A program made the position numbers and the translations under genes. 64,000 bases of DNA from Chitinophaga sp. sic0106 (GTDB lineage: Bacteria; Bacteroidota; Bacteroidia; Chitinophagales; Chitinophagaceae). The DNA lies in assembly GCF_019219075.1 (NCBI RefSeq), contig NZ_JAHUWJ010000008.1, forward strand, positions 124,001-188,000, written 5' to 3'. Position 1 is the first letter of the stretch, and every line of letters starts with the position of its first letter. The notes under the pieces were generated by a model. The model saw only the letters and a list, made by a program, of their open reading frames with translations, had not been told where the DNA came from and made no database searches. Shown here piece by piece: positions 29,063 through 36,989 of this stretch.

Positions 29063-29917
29063 ATGAAACTTATCAGGTTTGGTTTACCAGGTGCCGAAAA
29101 GCCAGGTGTTGTAACGGATGCCGGCATGTTTGATGTGAGTGCATTTGGTGAGGATTTTGGAGAGAAATTTTTTGAAACAGATGGCCTGGGCCGCCTCGCC
29201 ACCTGGTGGGCTGCCAACAGCTCCAGCTGTCCGCAGGTGCCCGCAGGTACCCGCCTCGGCTCCGCTGTACAGCGCCCCTCAAAAATTGTGTGTATTGGTT
29301 TGAACTACGCCGACCACGCCAAAGAAACCAACGCACAAATCCCAACTGAACCCATCGTATTCTTCAAAAGCACTTCCTCACTGGTAGGCCCCAACGATGA
29401 CCTGATCATTCCACGCAACAGCGAAAAAACCGACTGGGAAGTGGAACTGGCCGTTGTAATCGGTAAAAAAGCCAGCTATGTTGATGAAGCAGAAGCTATG
29501 GACTATGTGGCCGGCTACTGCCTCCACAACGATTATAGCGAACGCGCTTTCCAGCTCGAAAGAAATGGTCAGTGGGTGAAAGGTAAAAGTAGCGACACCT
29601 TCGCGCCACTCGGCCCATGGCTCGCTACCAAAGATGAAATCGCCGATGTAAACAACCTGCGCCTCTGGCTCACCGTGAACGGTAAAGCCATGCAGGACGG
29701 TACCACCGCCAACCTCATCTTCAAACTGCCTTTCCTCATCTCTTACCTGAGCCAGTTTATGACACTGCTCCCTGGTGATGTGATCTCCACAGGAACACCT
29801 GCCGGTGTAGGCCTGGGTATGAACCCGCAGGTATACATCCAGCCAGGTGACGTTATTGAACTCGGTATCGATGGCCTGGGTACTTCCAAACAAACGGCTG
29901 TAGCCTACAAAAAGTAA
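29063..29917 (+). CDS. FAH-family hydrolase, probable 2,4-diketo-3-deoxy-L-fuconate hydrolase
   Basis: Fumarylacetoacetase-fold enzyme, 284 residues. Seen: IVCIGLNYADHAKETN (start of the core domain), the metal-binding Glu and Asp in DWEVELAVVIGK and LHNDYSER, GKSSDTFAPLGPWL, and STGTPAGVGLG. The family cleaves C-C bonds in 1,3-diketo acids; in L-fucose catabolism it yields pyruvate and L-lactate. The assignment to the fuconate step rests on its neighbours. The mutarotase gene starts two bases after its stop. Confidence 0.85.
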   Translation: MKLIRFGLPGAEKPGVVTDAGMFDVSAFGEDFGEKFFETDGLGRLATWWAANSSSCPQVPAGTRLGSAVQRPSKIVCIGLNYADHAKETNAQIPTEPIVFFKSTSSLVGPNDDLIIPRNSEKTDWEVELAVVIGKKASYVDEAEAMDYVAGYCLHNDYSERAFQLERNGQWVKGKSSDTFAPLGPWLATKDEIADVNNLRLWLTVNGKAMQDGTTANLIFKLPFLISYLSQFMTLLPGDVISTGTPAGVGLGMNPQVYIQPGDVIELGIDGLGTSKQTAVAYKK

Positions 29918-29919
29918 GT

Positions 29920-30249
29920 ATGAACAGATATTGCCTGGCATTGGATCTGGTAAACGAACCGCAGCTGATCAGTGAATACGAAGCTTATCACGCGGACGTA
30001 TGGCCGGAAATCAAAAAAAGTATCACCGACAGCGGTATCACCAGCATGGAAATTTACCGTGCCGGTAACCGCCTGTTCATGATCATGGAAACCGACGCGA
30101 CCTTCTCCTTTGATCGCAAAGGTGCCATGGATGCCGCCAATCCTAAGGTGCAGGAATGGGAACAACTGATGTGGAAATATCAGCAAGCCATTCCCGTAGC
30201 CAAACCAGGAGAGAAGTGGGTGATAATGGACAGAATATTTTCTTTATAA
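29920..30249 (+). CDS. L-fucose/L-rhamnose mutarotase, YiiL (RhaM) family
   Basis: 109 residues, a dimeric alpha-beta barrel enzyme that interconverts the alpha and beta anomers of 6-deoxy-hexoses. The motif EYEAYHADVWPEI contains the catalytic His of the RhaM family, and MIMETD and MWKYQQAIP are further conserved places. In this setting L-fucose is the likelier substrate, since the next enzyme in the pathway (a dehydrogenase) is anomer-specific. The gene starts two bases after the FAH stop and is followed by a terminator. Confidence 0.85.
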   Translation: MNRYCLALDLVNEPQLISEYEAYHADVWPEIKKSITDSGITSMEIYRAGNRLFMIMETDATFSFDRKGAMDAANPKVQEWEQLMWKYQQAIPVAKPGEKWVIMDRIFSL

Positions 30250-30256
30250 GATATAA

Positions 30257-30301
30257 AACGCCGCGCAATACCTGTAATTACGTACTGCGTGGCGTTTTTT
30301 T
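30257..30301 (+). terminator. Rho-independent terminator inside the fucose cluster
   Basis: Stem AACGCCGCGCA / TGCGTGGCGTT (one G-U pair) with an 18-base loop and seven T at the end. It divides the cluster into two transcription units or makes the downstream part less expressed. Confidence 0.85.
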
Positions 30302-30314
30302 GTAAACACTCGTT

Positions 30315-31142
30315 ATGATCATTGATGCTCACCAGCATTTCTGGAAATATGATCCTGTAAAGGACGCATGGATAGATGATACCATGGAAGTGATCCGGAA
30401 AGATTTCTTCCCGGAACAACTGTTACCAATGCTACAGGCACACCATTTTCATGGCTGCGTGGCCGTGCAGGCAGACCAGTCCGAAAAAGAAACTGCTTTC
30501 CTGCTGGACCTCGCCAATAAACATGACTTTATTAAAGGAGTAGTAGGTTGGGTGGACCTCTGCTCCCCCGATATAGAGGCGCGACTGGCCCACTACGCAC
30601 AGTTCCCGCGCCTGAAAGGTTTTCGTCATATTGTACAGGGGGAACCAGATCCCATGTTCCTGCTGAGGGATGATTTTTGCCGTGGGATTCTGGCCCTTGC
30701 ACAATATGATTTCACCTACGATATTCTCGTATACCCGAAACAGTTACCGGCCGTGGTGGAATTCGTGAAAAAGTTCCCGAACCAGCGATTGGTCATTGAT
30801 CACCTGGCTAAACCGGATTTTAAATCTGGTGATATAGAGACATGGGCTGCGCAAATGCGCGAAATCGCGGCCTCGCCAAATGTCTACTGTAAAGTGAGCG
30901 GACTGGTAACCGAGGCAGATTGGGAAAACTGGCACCCTGACCACTTTCAGCCGTTCCTGGAGGTAGTGCTGGAAGCATTCGGCTGCGACAGGCTGATGTT
31001 CGGTTCCGACTGGCCCGTATGCCTCCTGGCAGCAGATTACGATACGGTAAAGCTGATTGTAACTAACTACATCAGCAAGCTTACCCCTGCTGAACAACAA
31101 AAAATAATGGGTGGCAACGCCATCGCATTCTATCATTTATAA
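30315..31142 (+). CDS. Amidohydrolase, probable L-fuconolactonase
   Basis: 275 residues of the COG3618 amidohydrolase group. Metal-binding and catalytic positions: DAHQHFW (His-x-His), LVIDHLAKPD (His) and LMFGSDWPVC (Asp). Members hydrolyse sugar lactones: L-fucono-1,4-lactone, L-rhamnono-lactone, or 4-sulfomuconolactone. Placed between mutarotase and sugar dehydrogenase, L-fuconolactone hydrolysis fits best. It begins 14 bp after the terminator, so its own promoter must overlap that site, or transcription reads through. Confidence 0.85.
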   Translation: MIIDAHQHFWKYDPVKDAWIDDTMEVIRKDFFPEQLLPMLQAHHFHGCVAVQADQSEKETAFLLDLANKHDFIKGVVGWVDLCSPDIEARLAHYAQFPRLKGFRHIVQGEPDPMFLLRDDFCRGILALAQYDFTYDILVYPKQLPAVVEFVKKFPNQRLVIDHLAKPDFKSGDIETWAAQMREIAASPNVYCKVSGLVTEADWENWHPDHFQPFLEVVLEAFGCDRLMFGSDWPVCLLAADYDTVKLIVTNYISKLTPAEQQKIMGGNAIAFYHL

Positions 31143-31154
31143 TTATTGAGTACA

Positions 31155-31937
31155 ATGGATTTAGGATTACAGGATAAAGTGATTATCGTTACAGGCGGAG
31201 CCAAAGGAATTGGAGAAGCTATCAGCCGCATCATTGCACAGGAAGGCGGTATCGCCGTGATCGCCGGTCGCAACGCTGCTGATAACGAAAAAACTGCTAA
31301 CGCTATCATCGCGGAAGGTGGAAAAGCCCTGGCGGTACAGGCCGAACTGGGGAAAGTGGAAGACTGTAAAAAAGTAATCGACGCTACCGTTGCCGCCTAT
31401 GGGAAAATAGACGGACTGGTAAACAATGCCGGCGCCAACGATGGTGTAGGCCTGGAAAGTGGCAGCCCGGAGCGCTTTATGCAGTCACTGCAAAATAACC
31501 TGTCGCACTACTACAACCTGGCTCATTACGCCCTGCCTTACCTGAAAGCCACCAAAGGTAATATCGTAAACATTGGTTCTAAAGTAGCAGCTACCGGACA
31601 AGGCAACACCTCTGGTTACGCCGCCTCCAAAGGAGCCATCAACGCGCTTACCCGCGAATGGGCCGTGGAATTGCTGCCGTTCTCTATCCGCGTTAATACC
31701 GTGATTCCTGCTGAAGTATGGACGCCACTCTACGAAACCTGGATTAATTCTCTCCCTAATCCAAAAGAAAAACTGGCAGCCATTACCTCCAAAATTCCAT
31801 TTGAAACCAGAATGACCACTTCCGAAGAAATCGCCAACACCACCGTGTTCCTGCTCTCCGGAAGATCATCCCATACAACCGGACAAATTCTTTATGTTGA
31901 CGGAGGTTACACGCACCTCGACAGATCCATCAGCTAG
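31155..31937 (+). CDS. SDR oxidoreductase, probable L-fucose dehydrogenase
   Basis: Short-chain dehydrogenase, about 260 residues. Cofactor site VTGGAKGIGEAIS, NNAG, catalytic Ser in NIGSKVA, and YAASK. C-terminal ILYVDGGYTHLDR. It follows the lactonase by 12 bases and is placed as the first step, L-fucose to L-fuconolactone. The ATG at 31155 is chosen; a TTG three codons upstream is also open. Which of the two SDRs does which step is inferred from order and from similarity of this one to sugar 1-dehydrogenases. Confidence 0.8.
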   Translation: MDLGLQDKVIIVTGGAKGIGEAISRIIAQEGGIAVIAGRNAADNEKTANAIIAEGGKALAVQAELGKVEDCKKVIDATVAAYGKIDGLVNNAGANDGVGLESGSPERFMQSLQNNLSHYYNLAHYALPYLKATKGNIVNIGSKVAATGQGNTSGYAASKGAINALTREWAVELLPFSIRVNTVIPAEVWTPLYETWINSLPNPKEKLAAITSKIPFETRMTTSEEIANTTVFLLSGRSSHTTGQILYVDGGYTHLDRSIS

Positions 31938-31987
31938 GTAATTCCACTGATACAAAACATACATTCACCTGATCACAAAAACTCGTT

Positions 31988-33295
31988 ATGGCCGGAGGCG
32001 CAGTAAGTAATTCCACCTATGCCAGTACAGCTCCTGCTGGAGGGAAAAAACAGAACTACCTGTTTCCCTTTATACTGGTAACAAGTCTTTTCTTTTTATG
32101 GGCGCTGATCCACAACCTCAGCCCCGTACTGATCCCGCACCTGAAAAAAGCGTGTCAGCTCACAGACCTGCAATCATCATTCATTGATTCAGCCGTATTT
32201 GCCGCCTACTTCCTGATGGCGCTGCCTGCGGGTGCAGTCATGCGCAAATTCGGTTACAAAGCCGGAATCATTTTTGGCCTCCTGGTGTATGCCGCCGGTG
32301 CATTCTTATTCATTCCGGCAGCCAACAGCGGGGAGTACCTGTACTTCCTCGGCGCCCTGTTTGTGATTGCTTCCGGACTCACCTTCCTGGAAACAGCTGC
32401 CAATCCGTATGTTACCATCCTGGGTAAACCGGAAACAGCTACCATCCGGCTCAACCTCGCACAGTCCTTTAACGGCGTAGGCGCCGTGGTAGGCCCGCTG
32501 CTGGGTATGAAGTTCATCCTCTCCGGCACGGAACACTCCAAAGAGGAACTAGCCGCCATGACGCAGTCACAACTGCAGGCATACCTGCATAGTGAAGCTG
32601 CCACCGTTAAAACACCTTACCTGATCATCGGTTTGGTAGTACTCCTGATAGGTGTATTATTTATGGTGACTAAAATGCCTGAAGTACAGGAAGTAGCAGA
32701 TGAAAACGCGGATACTACCGGTTCCAAAGGTTCCATCTTCCGTCATAAACACCTGATTGCCGCCGTAGTAACACAGTTTTGCTACATCGGCGCGCAGGTA
32801 GGCGTAAACGCTTTCTTTATCCGCTTTGCTAAGTTTTCTGCGGATATACCTGAGAAAGAAGCGGCCCTGCTGCTGGGAACAGTTGCCGGCCTTGGCTTCA
32901 TGATCGGTCGTTTCTTCGGTACCTTCCTGATGAGCAAGGTTAAACCGCAAGTGCTGCTGACCATCTACGGCCTTATCAACGTAGTGCTGGTATTACTGGC
33001 CATGACCACCAAAGGCACCATCGCTATCGGCGCCGTGCTGGCAGTGCCGTTCTTTATGTCTATCATGTTCCCTACCATTTTCTCTTTAGGTTTGAGAGGT
33101 TTAGGGGCAGATACTAAATTCGGCTCTTCATTGCTGGTAATGTCTATCGTAGGTGGCGCTATCTGTCCGCCGCTGATGGGCGTGATCTCCGATGCTTCCA
33201 ACATCCAGATGGCCTACGTGGTGCCGCTGATCTGCTTTGCAGTAGTGGTATGGTTTGGTACCAAAGGCTATAAGCTCGACCAGGCACATCGCTAG
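31988..33295 (+). CDS. fucP: L-fucose permease, FucP-like MFS transporter
   Basis: Inner-membrane sugar:H+ symporter with 12 predicted helices, 435 residues. Family marks: FPFILVTSLFFLWAL, LMALPAGAVMRKFGYKAGI, FLETAANPYVTILG (the Glu of helix 4, here E135, is essential in E. coli FucP) and PTIFSLGLRGLGADTKFGSSLLVM. The other key acid of E. coli FucP (Asp46 in NNLND) is replaced: here the segment is HNLSP, with Pro at position 46. Last gene of the fucose unit; the stop is followed after 14 bases by a long stem that overlaps the start of the next gene. Confidence 0.88.
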   Translation: MAGGAVSNSTYASTAPAGGKKQNYLFPFILVTSLFFLWALIHNLSPVLIPHLKKACQLTDLQSSFIDSAVFAAYFLMALPAGAVMRKFGYKAGIIFGLLVYAAGAFLFIPAANSGEYLYFLGALFVIASGLTFLETAANPYVTILGKPETATIRLNLAQSFNGVGAVVGPLLGMKFILSGTEHSKEELAAMTQSQLQAYLHSEAATVKTPYLIIGLVVLLIGVLFMVTKMPEVQEVADENADTTGSKGSIFRHKHLIAAVVTQFCYIGAQVGVNAFFIRFAKFSADIPEKEAALLLGTVAGLGFMIGRFFGTFLMSKVKPQVLLTIYGLINVVLVLLAMTTKGTIAIGAVLAVPFFMSIMFPTIFSLGLRGLGADTKFGSSLLVMSIVGGAICPPLMGVISDASNIQMAYVVPLICFAVVVWFGTKGYKLDQAHR

Positions 33296-33309
33296 TTAAT
33301 AAATAACTG

Positions 33310-33371
33310 AAATCCGCAAAATCATCGTACCTTCCTGATAACAAAAAGGAACACCATGATTTTGCGGATTT
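33310..33371 (+). promoter_or_regulatory. 16-bp stem covering the mbnP start codon; also a possible fucP terminator
   Basis: Perfect inverted repeat: left arm AAATCCGCAAAATCAT (33310-33325) pairs with ATGATTTTGCGGATTT (33356-33371). The right arm starts exactly at the ATG of the MbnP-like gene and is followed by more T (33369-33373 are all T). The ribosome site (AAGGA, 33346-33350) lies in the 30-base loop. The structure can end fucP transcription and, if transcription passes, hide the next start codon. Confidence 0.75.
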
Positions 33372-34144
33372 TTAGTTCCAGAACGTTTATTATCCTGAGT
33401 TTTAGCAGTATCCTCTGCCTGATATCCTGCTCAAAATCAGAGACCAGCCAAACGATAGTTCCCCCCACCACTTATGCCTCCCTGCAGCTAACCTTCAGCA
33501 ACTACGTAGGTAATGTACCGTTAGTGCGTAATACAGGTACCTATACCAACGCCGCCAGGGAAAACTACACGATCTCCAAATTCCTTTACTATCTCAGTAA
33601 TTTCCAGCTGGTGGACAGTGCCGGTAAGGTAACCACCCTGCCACAACGATATTTCCTGGTAGATGATGCTATAGATTCTACCAAAAAAATAATCCTCGAC
33701 AGCGTGCCTGTGGGCCGGTATACGGCCGTCAGATGGCTGATTGGGGTGGACAGTATCAGAAACGTCAGCGGCGTACAGGCGGGCGCGTTAGCACCGGAAA
33801 ACGGCATGTTCTGGACCTGGAACAGCGGGTATATCATGGCTAAACTGGAAGGTAATTCCCCGGCAGCTACCACTGTACTGAAGGAATTCCAGTTACATGT
33901 AGGTGGATTTAAGTCTCCCTACAACGCCCTGAAAACCGTTAGCTTAAACTTACCCGCTACCGTTACAGTAGCCACAGGCGCACAACCAAAACTCAGCTTC
34001 CGGGCAGATGCCGCCAAATGGCTGGATGCCCCCAATACCATCAGCTTCGCTACCACCACCATCGTGATGGCAGCCGGAACAGACGCTTTGAAAATTGCCG
34101 AAAACTATCAGCAGATGTTTACTGTTATGACAGTAGCCAATTAA
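33356..34144 (+). CDS. MbnP-like copper-binding lipoprotein
   Basis: 262 residues. Signal peptide with lipobox (LISC, Cys25). The core holds the family signature GMFWTWNSGYIMAKLEG (about 150-166) and ISKFLYYLSNFQLVD; the beta-rich fold includes HVGGFKSPYNA. MbnP proteins bind copper after one tryptophan is oxidised to kynurenine by the partner MbnH. Candidate tryptophans are W127, W153 and W155. The partner gene follows after 17 bases. No methanobactin precursor or biosynthesis gene is nearby, so the pair probably serves copper handling alone. The start codon is the only ATG that gives a proper signal peptide. Confidence 0.85.
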   Translation: MILRIFSSRTFIILSFSSILCLISCSKSETSQTIVPPTTYASLQLTFSNYVGNVPLVRNTGTYTNAARENYTISKFLYYLSNFQLVDSAGKVTTLPQRYFLVDDAIDSTKKIILDSVPVGRYTAVRWLIGVDSIRNVSGVQAGALAPENGMFWTWNSGYIMAKLEGNSPAATTVLKEFQLHVGGFKSPYNALKTVSLNLPATVTVATGAQPKLSFRADAAKWLDAPNTISFATTTIVMAAGTDALKIAENYQQMFTVMTVAN

Positions 34145-34161
34145 GCTGGTATTCACAACCT

Positions 34162-35223
34162 ATGAATCGGAAAATTACATACATCGCAGGCCTGGTATGC
34201 CTGGTTATACTCCTGGCACACGCCTGTAAAAAGGACGGTGCAGGTAACACCGGCACCATCCCGTTACCACAGCCGGTAACGCTGCAGCTGCCTGCGGGCT
34301 TTCCGGACCCTGTGTACGACTTCACCCAAAACCCGCTCACCAAAGAAGGCATCGCGTTGGGCAGGTACCTGTTTTATGATTACCGCCTGTCGGCAGACAG
34401 CACCATCTCCTGCGGCTTCTGCCACCAGCAGTTTGCAGGCTTCGGGCATTTTGATCACCCGCTGAGTCACGGCGTACTGGGGCGACAAGGCTCGCGAACA
34501 GTACCCGGCATTTTCAACATGATTTATATGAAAGCGTTTATGTGGGATGGTGGGGTGAATAACCTGGAAATACAGCCACTCACTCCGCTTACAGATCCCA
34601 ACGAAATGGGCGTGGATCTGAAAGAACTGCTGAAAAAAATGCAGGGCGATCCCAACTACCGGAAAATGTTCCTGGCGGCCTTTGGTACGGAGGAAGTAAC
34701 CAGCCAGCGTATGTTCCGTGCCATCACTCAGTTTGTGGCCACCATGGTATCCGGCAATTCAAAATATGATAGTGTGATCAATAAGGTAGGAGGGGCCACC
34801 TTCTCCGCAGAAGAACAGGCAGGCTATAACGTGTTTCAGCTCAAATGCGCCGCCTGCCATAAAGAGCCGCTGTTCACCGATCAGACTTACCGCAGCAATG
34901 GCCTGCCCATCAACGTACTACAGGATGTAGGCCGCATGCGTATCACCAACAATACTGCTGATTACATAAAATTCAAAGTGCCCACTTTGCGCAATGTGCT
35001 GAAAAGTCAGCCCTATATGCACGATGGCCGCTTTTATGATATCTACCAGGTATTTGACTTTTATGACCACGGCGTTGTAGTCACGGCTACTACTGACCCG
35101 CTGGTAAAGAACGGCATTTCATTGACGGATGCTGAAAAGCGACAGCTGTACTTTTTCCTGAACACGTTAACGGATTATACCTTACTGCAAAATCCAGCCT
35201 TCAGCGAAGTGCCTATTCAATAG
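34162..35223 (+). CDS. MbnH-like dihaem cytochrome c peroxidase-family protein
   Basis: About 353 residues, lipobox LAHAC (Cys22), so periplasm-facing. Two c-type haem sites: CGFCH (84-88) and CAACH (229-233), in a bacterial CCP/MauG-type fold (YLFYDYRLSADSTISC; GSRTVPGIFNMIYMKAFMWDGG; KFKVPTLRNVLKSQPYMHDGRF). MbnH enzymes in this family use a high-valent di-iron haem state to oxidise tryptophan in MbnP. Directly downstream of the MbnP-like gene, which supports that role over a simple H2O2 peroxidase. An ATG 48 codons upstream gives no signal peptide and was dropped. The stop abuts the stop of the convergent tag gene with no base between. Confidence 0.87.
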   Translation: MNRKITYIAGLVCLVILLAHACKKDGAGNTGTIPLPQPVTLQLPAGFPDPVYDFTQNPLTKEGIALGRYLFYDYRLSADSTISCGFCHQQFAGFGHFDHPLSHGVLGRQGSRTVPGIFNMIYMKAFMWDGGVNNLEIQPLTPLTDPNEMGVDLKELLKKMQGDPNYRKMFLAAFGTEEVTSQRMFRAITQFVATMVSGNSKYDSVINKVGGATFSAEEQAGYNVFQLKCAACHKEPLFTDQTYRSNGLPINVLQDVGRMRITNNTADYIKFKVPTLRNVLKSQPYMHDGRFYDIYQVFDFYDHGVVVTATTDPLVKNGISLTDAEKRQLYFFLNTLTDYTLLQNPAFSEVPIQ

Positions 35224-35793
35224 TTATTTCTTTGCTTTCCAGCAGCCGTCCACATGGTCGTTTACCATGCCGGTGGCCTGCATATAGGCGTAACAGATAG
35301 TGCTGCCTACAAATTTAAATCCGCGCTTCAGCAGGTCCTTGCTCATGGCATCAGAAACAGCTGTTTTAGCAGGTACTTCACGCATGGATTTGAATTTGTT
35401 ATTAACTGGCTTATGGTCCACAAACGACCAGATATACTGGTCAAAAGAGACAAATTCTTTTTGCACCGCCAGAAATGCCTTCGCATTGCCGATGGTGGCA
35501 TTGATCTTTAAACGGTTTCTGATAATGCCGGCATTCTGCATTAGTTCTTCCACCTTTTTTTCGTCGTATTTAGCAATCTTTTTAGCATTCCAGTTGTCGA
35601 ATGCCTTGCGGTAATTTTCTCTTTTTGTAAGCACGGTATACCAGCTCAAGCCGGCCTGTGCGCCTTCCAGGTTAAGCATTTCAAACAAATGCACATCGTC
35701 GTGCTGTGGGGTGCCCCATTCACTGTCGTGATAATCGATATAGAGCTGATCTTTTGTACACCAGCCGCAGCGCGCTTTTTCTGTTGTTGCCAT
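35224..35793 (-). CDS. tag: DNA-3-methyladenine glycosylase I
   Basis: Removes 3-methyladenine from alkylated DNA; cytoplasmic. 189 residues. The Tag family marks are RCGWCTKDQLYIDYHDSEWGTP at the start (zinc Cys and His), LFEMLNLEGAQAGLSWYTVLTKRENYRKAF (helix with the catalytic Glu), and the C-terminal NDHVDGCW (zinc His and Cys). The start at 35793 matches the family; a longer frame exists upstream. The C-terminal stop touches the mbnH stop. Confidence 0.95.
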   Translation of the reverse strand: MATTEKARCGWCTKDQLYIDYHDSEWGTPQHDDVHLFEMLNLEGAQAGLSWYTVLTKRENYRKAFDNWNAKKIAKYDEKKVEELMQNAGIIRNRLKINATIGNAKAFLAVQKEFVSFDQYIWSFVDHKPVNNKFKSMREVPAKTAVSDAMSKDLLKRGFKFVGSTICYAYMQATGMVNDHVDGCWKAKK

Positions 35794-36010
35794 GGGAGTG
35801 AGATATTGAAATCGAAGGTAGGTATTTTTGTTTCTTGAGTGAAGCCGAAATATTTGTAAGTTATTGCTTCTTTTCAATAAATAGTATTTATTAGCTCTTT
35901 CAGTCAAAAGGTAAGGCTGACCTATTTAGCCAGCCCCATAAAATTATTATTACTATCGTTTCTGAATGTACGAAGTATCGTTGTGTTGTCAGTGGCTTAC
36001 TATTTTAGAA

Positions 36011-36919
36011 TCATTTTTCTTTTCCTGATTTATTAGTTTTAGACGATTCAGTTGGAATATTATCAAATTTAGCATCTAAGCAAATGACAGAACCTTTAAC
36101 AGCAATACGATTGCTGGAATGCGCAGATGCCTGCAAATCTGGTTGGTTATGATCTAATACTCCAAAAAGAAAAATAAACTCATTACAATTTTCAACGGGC
36201 TTTTGTGATTTTGAACTCTGATTGGCAAACTGACAGCCATTCCAGGGGTCGGAGGTGTCTTGCACTGTGCTGTCTACAAAAAAAGTAGAATTTTTTTTGC
36301 TCCCACCTGTTACCTCACTGGTAGTTAGTATAATTTCTCCTGTTACTCTGGTATCCACTTTATCGGATGAAATAACGATATCCCGGGCTCCTAAGTTTAT
36401 CAGGTTATTTTTTGATGTTTTCCTTAGGGAAAGTTCTGCGAAAGGGTCAATTTTATCTATAGATTTTATCATAAAGTAAAACATAGCCTTCACTGGCTGA
36501 CTCATCGCACGCTTATCATTTAACCAGGCAGACAAATTTGTCTTATCTATACCAGTTAACTTCTCTATATCCTTAATTTTAAGCCCTTTATCCTCCATGT
36601 AATTTCTGATTTCAGCAGTAGAAATCTGATCAACTTCAGGATGCGAATAGGGGATCGCATGGACATGGATTTTAAAATCCGGAAAATATCGGCTGAATAA
36701 ATCTTTCGTTAGCTTAATCAGCTTTGCTAAGTCAGCATAATTCTCGGATAAACTTTTGCCTTGAATGGTCTGTACTGTAATAGATTTCTCCCCGGTGTCA
36801 ACTTTTAATATTTTAAATTCAATACTGGAATACCGGCGATGCTGTAATGCACCATAATCGAGCTTTTTAATTGATTCTGCATCAAGGAAATCAATTTTCT
36901 GTGAATTCTTAATTTCCAT
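36011..36919 (-). CDS. HTH-containing protein with unknown flanking domains
   Basis: 302 residues, cytoplasmic. Residues ~1-100 hold an alpha-beta region with a conserved-looking HVHAIPYSHPEVD. Residues ~103-150 form a helix-turn-helix of the XRE type (YMEDKGLKIKDIEKLTGIDKTNLSAWLNDKRAMSQPVKAMFYFM). The C-terminal half is Ser/Thr/Asn-rich and beta-like, ending in a Lys/Ser tail; I do not know it. Base composition is lower in G+C than the flanking genes. A perfect 12-bp palindrome lies directly before the start and may be its own operator. It follows a 109-residue hypothetical gene, with a hairpin between them. Could be a host regulator or part of an accessory system. Confidence 0.65.
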   Translation of the reverse strand: MEIKNSQKIDFLDAESIKKLDYGALQHRRYSSIEFKILKVDTGEKSITVQTIQGKSLSENYADLAKLIKLTKDLFSRYFPDFKIHVHAIPYSHPEVDQISTAEIRNYMEDKGLKIKDIEKLTGIDKTNLSAWLNDKRAMSQPVKAMFYFMIKSIDKIDPFAELSLRKTSKNNLINLGARDIVISSDKVDTRVTGEIILTTSEVTGGSKKNSTFFVDSTVQDTSDPWNGCQFANQSSKSQKPVENCNEFIFLFGVLDHNQPDLQASAHSSNRIAVKGSVICLDAKFDNIPTESSKTNKSGKEK

Positions 36920-36931
36920 AAACTATAGTTT
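36920..36931. promoter_or_regulatory. Palindrome AAACTATAGTTT at the HTH gene start
   Basis: A perfect 12-bp palindrome that begins one base upstream of the ATG of the HTH gene (minus strand). Its position suits self-repression by that protein. Inferred from position and symmetry only. Confidence 0.45.
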
Positions 36932-36962
36932 TAGAGGTTTATATATTATATCAGGATAAAAA

Positions 36963-36983
36963 GCAGGGGGAGTACTCCCCTGC
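36963..36983 (-). terminator. Hairpin after the 109-residue gene
   Basis: Stem GCAGGGG(G)AGT / ACTCCCCTGC with one bulged base, followed on the minus strand by five T. It lies 7 bp after the stop of the small gene and upstream of the HTH gene, so it would separate or attenuate them. Confidence 0.7.
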
Positions 36984-36989
36984 TGCTTT

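Noticed and set aside
33356..35223. Complete methanobactin operon
   Set aside because: No short precursor peptide, MbnB/MbnC, MATE exporter or TonB receptor is found near the MbnP/MbnH-like genes.
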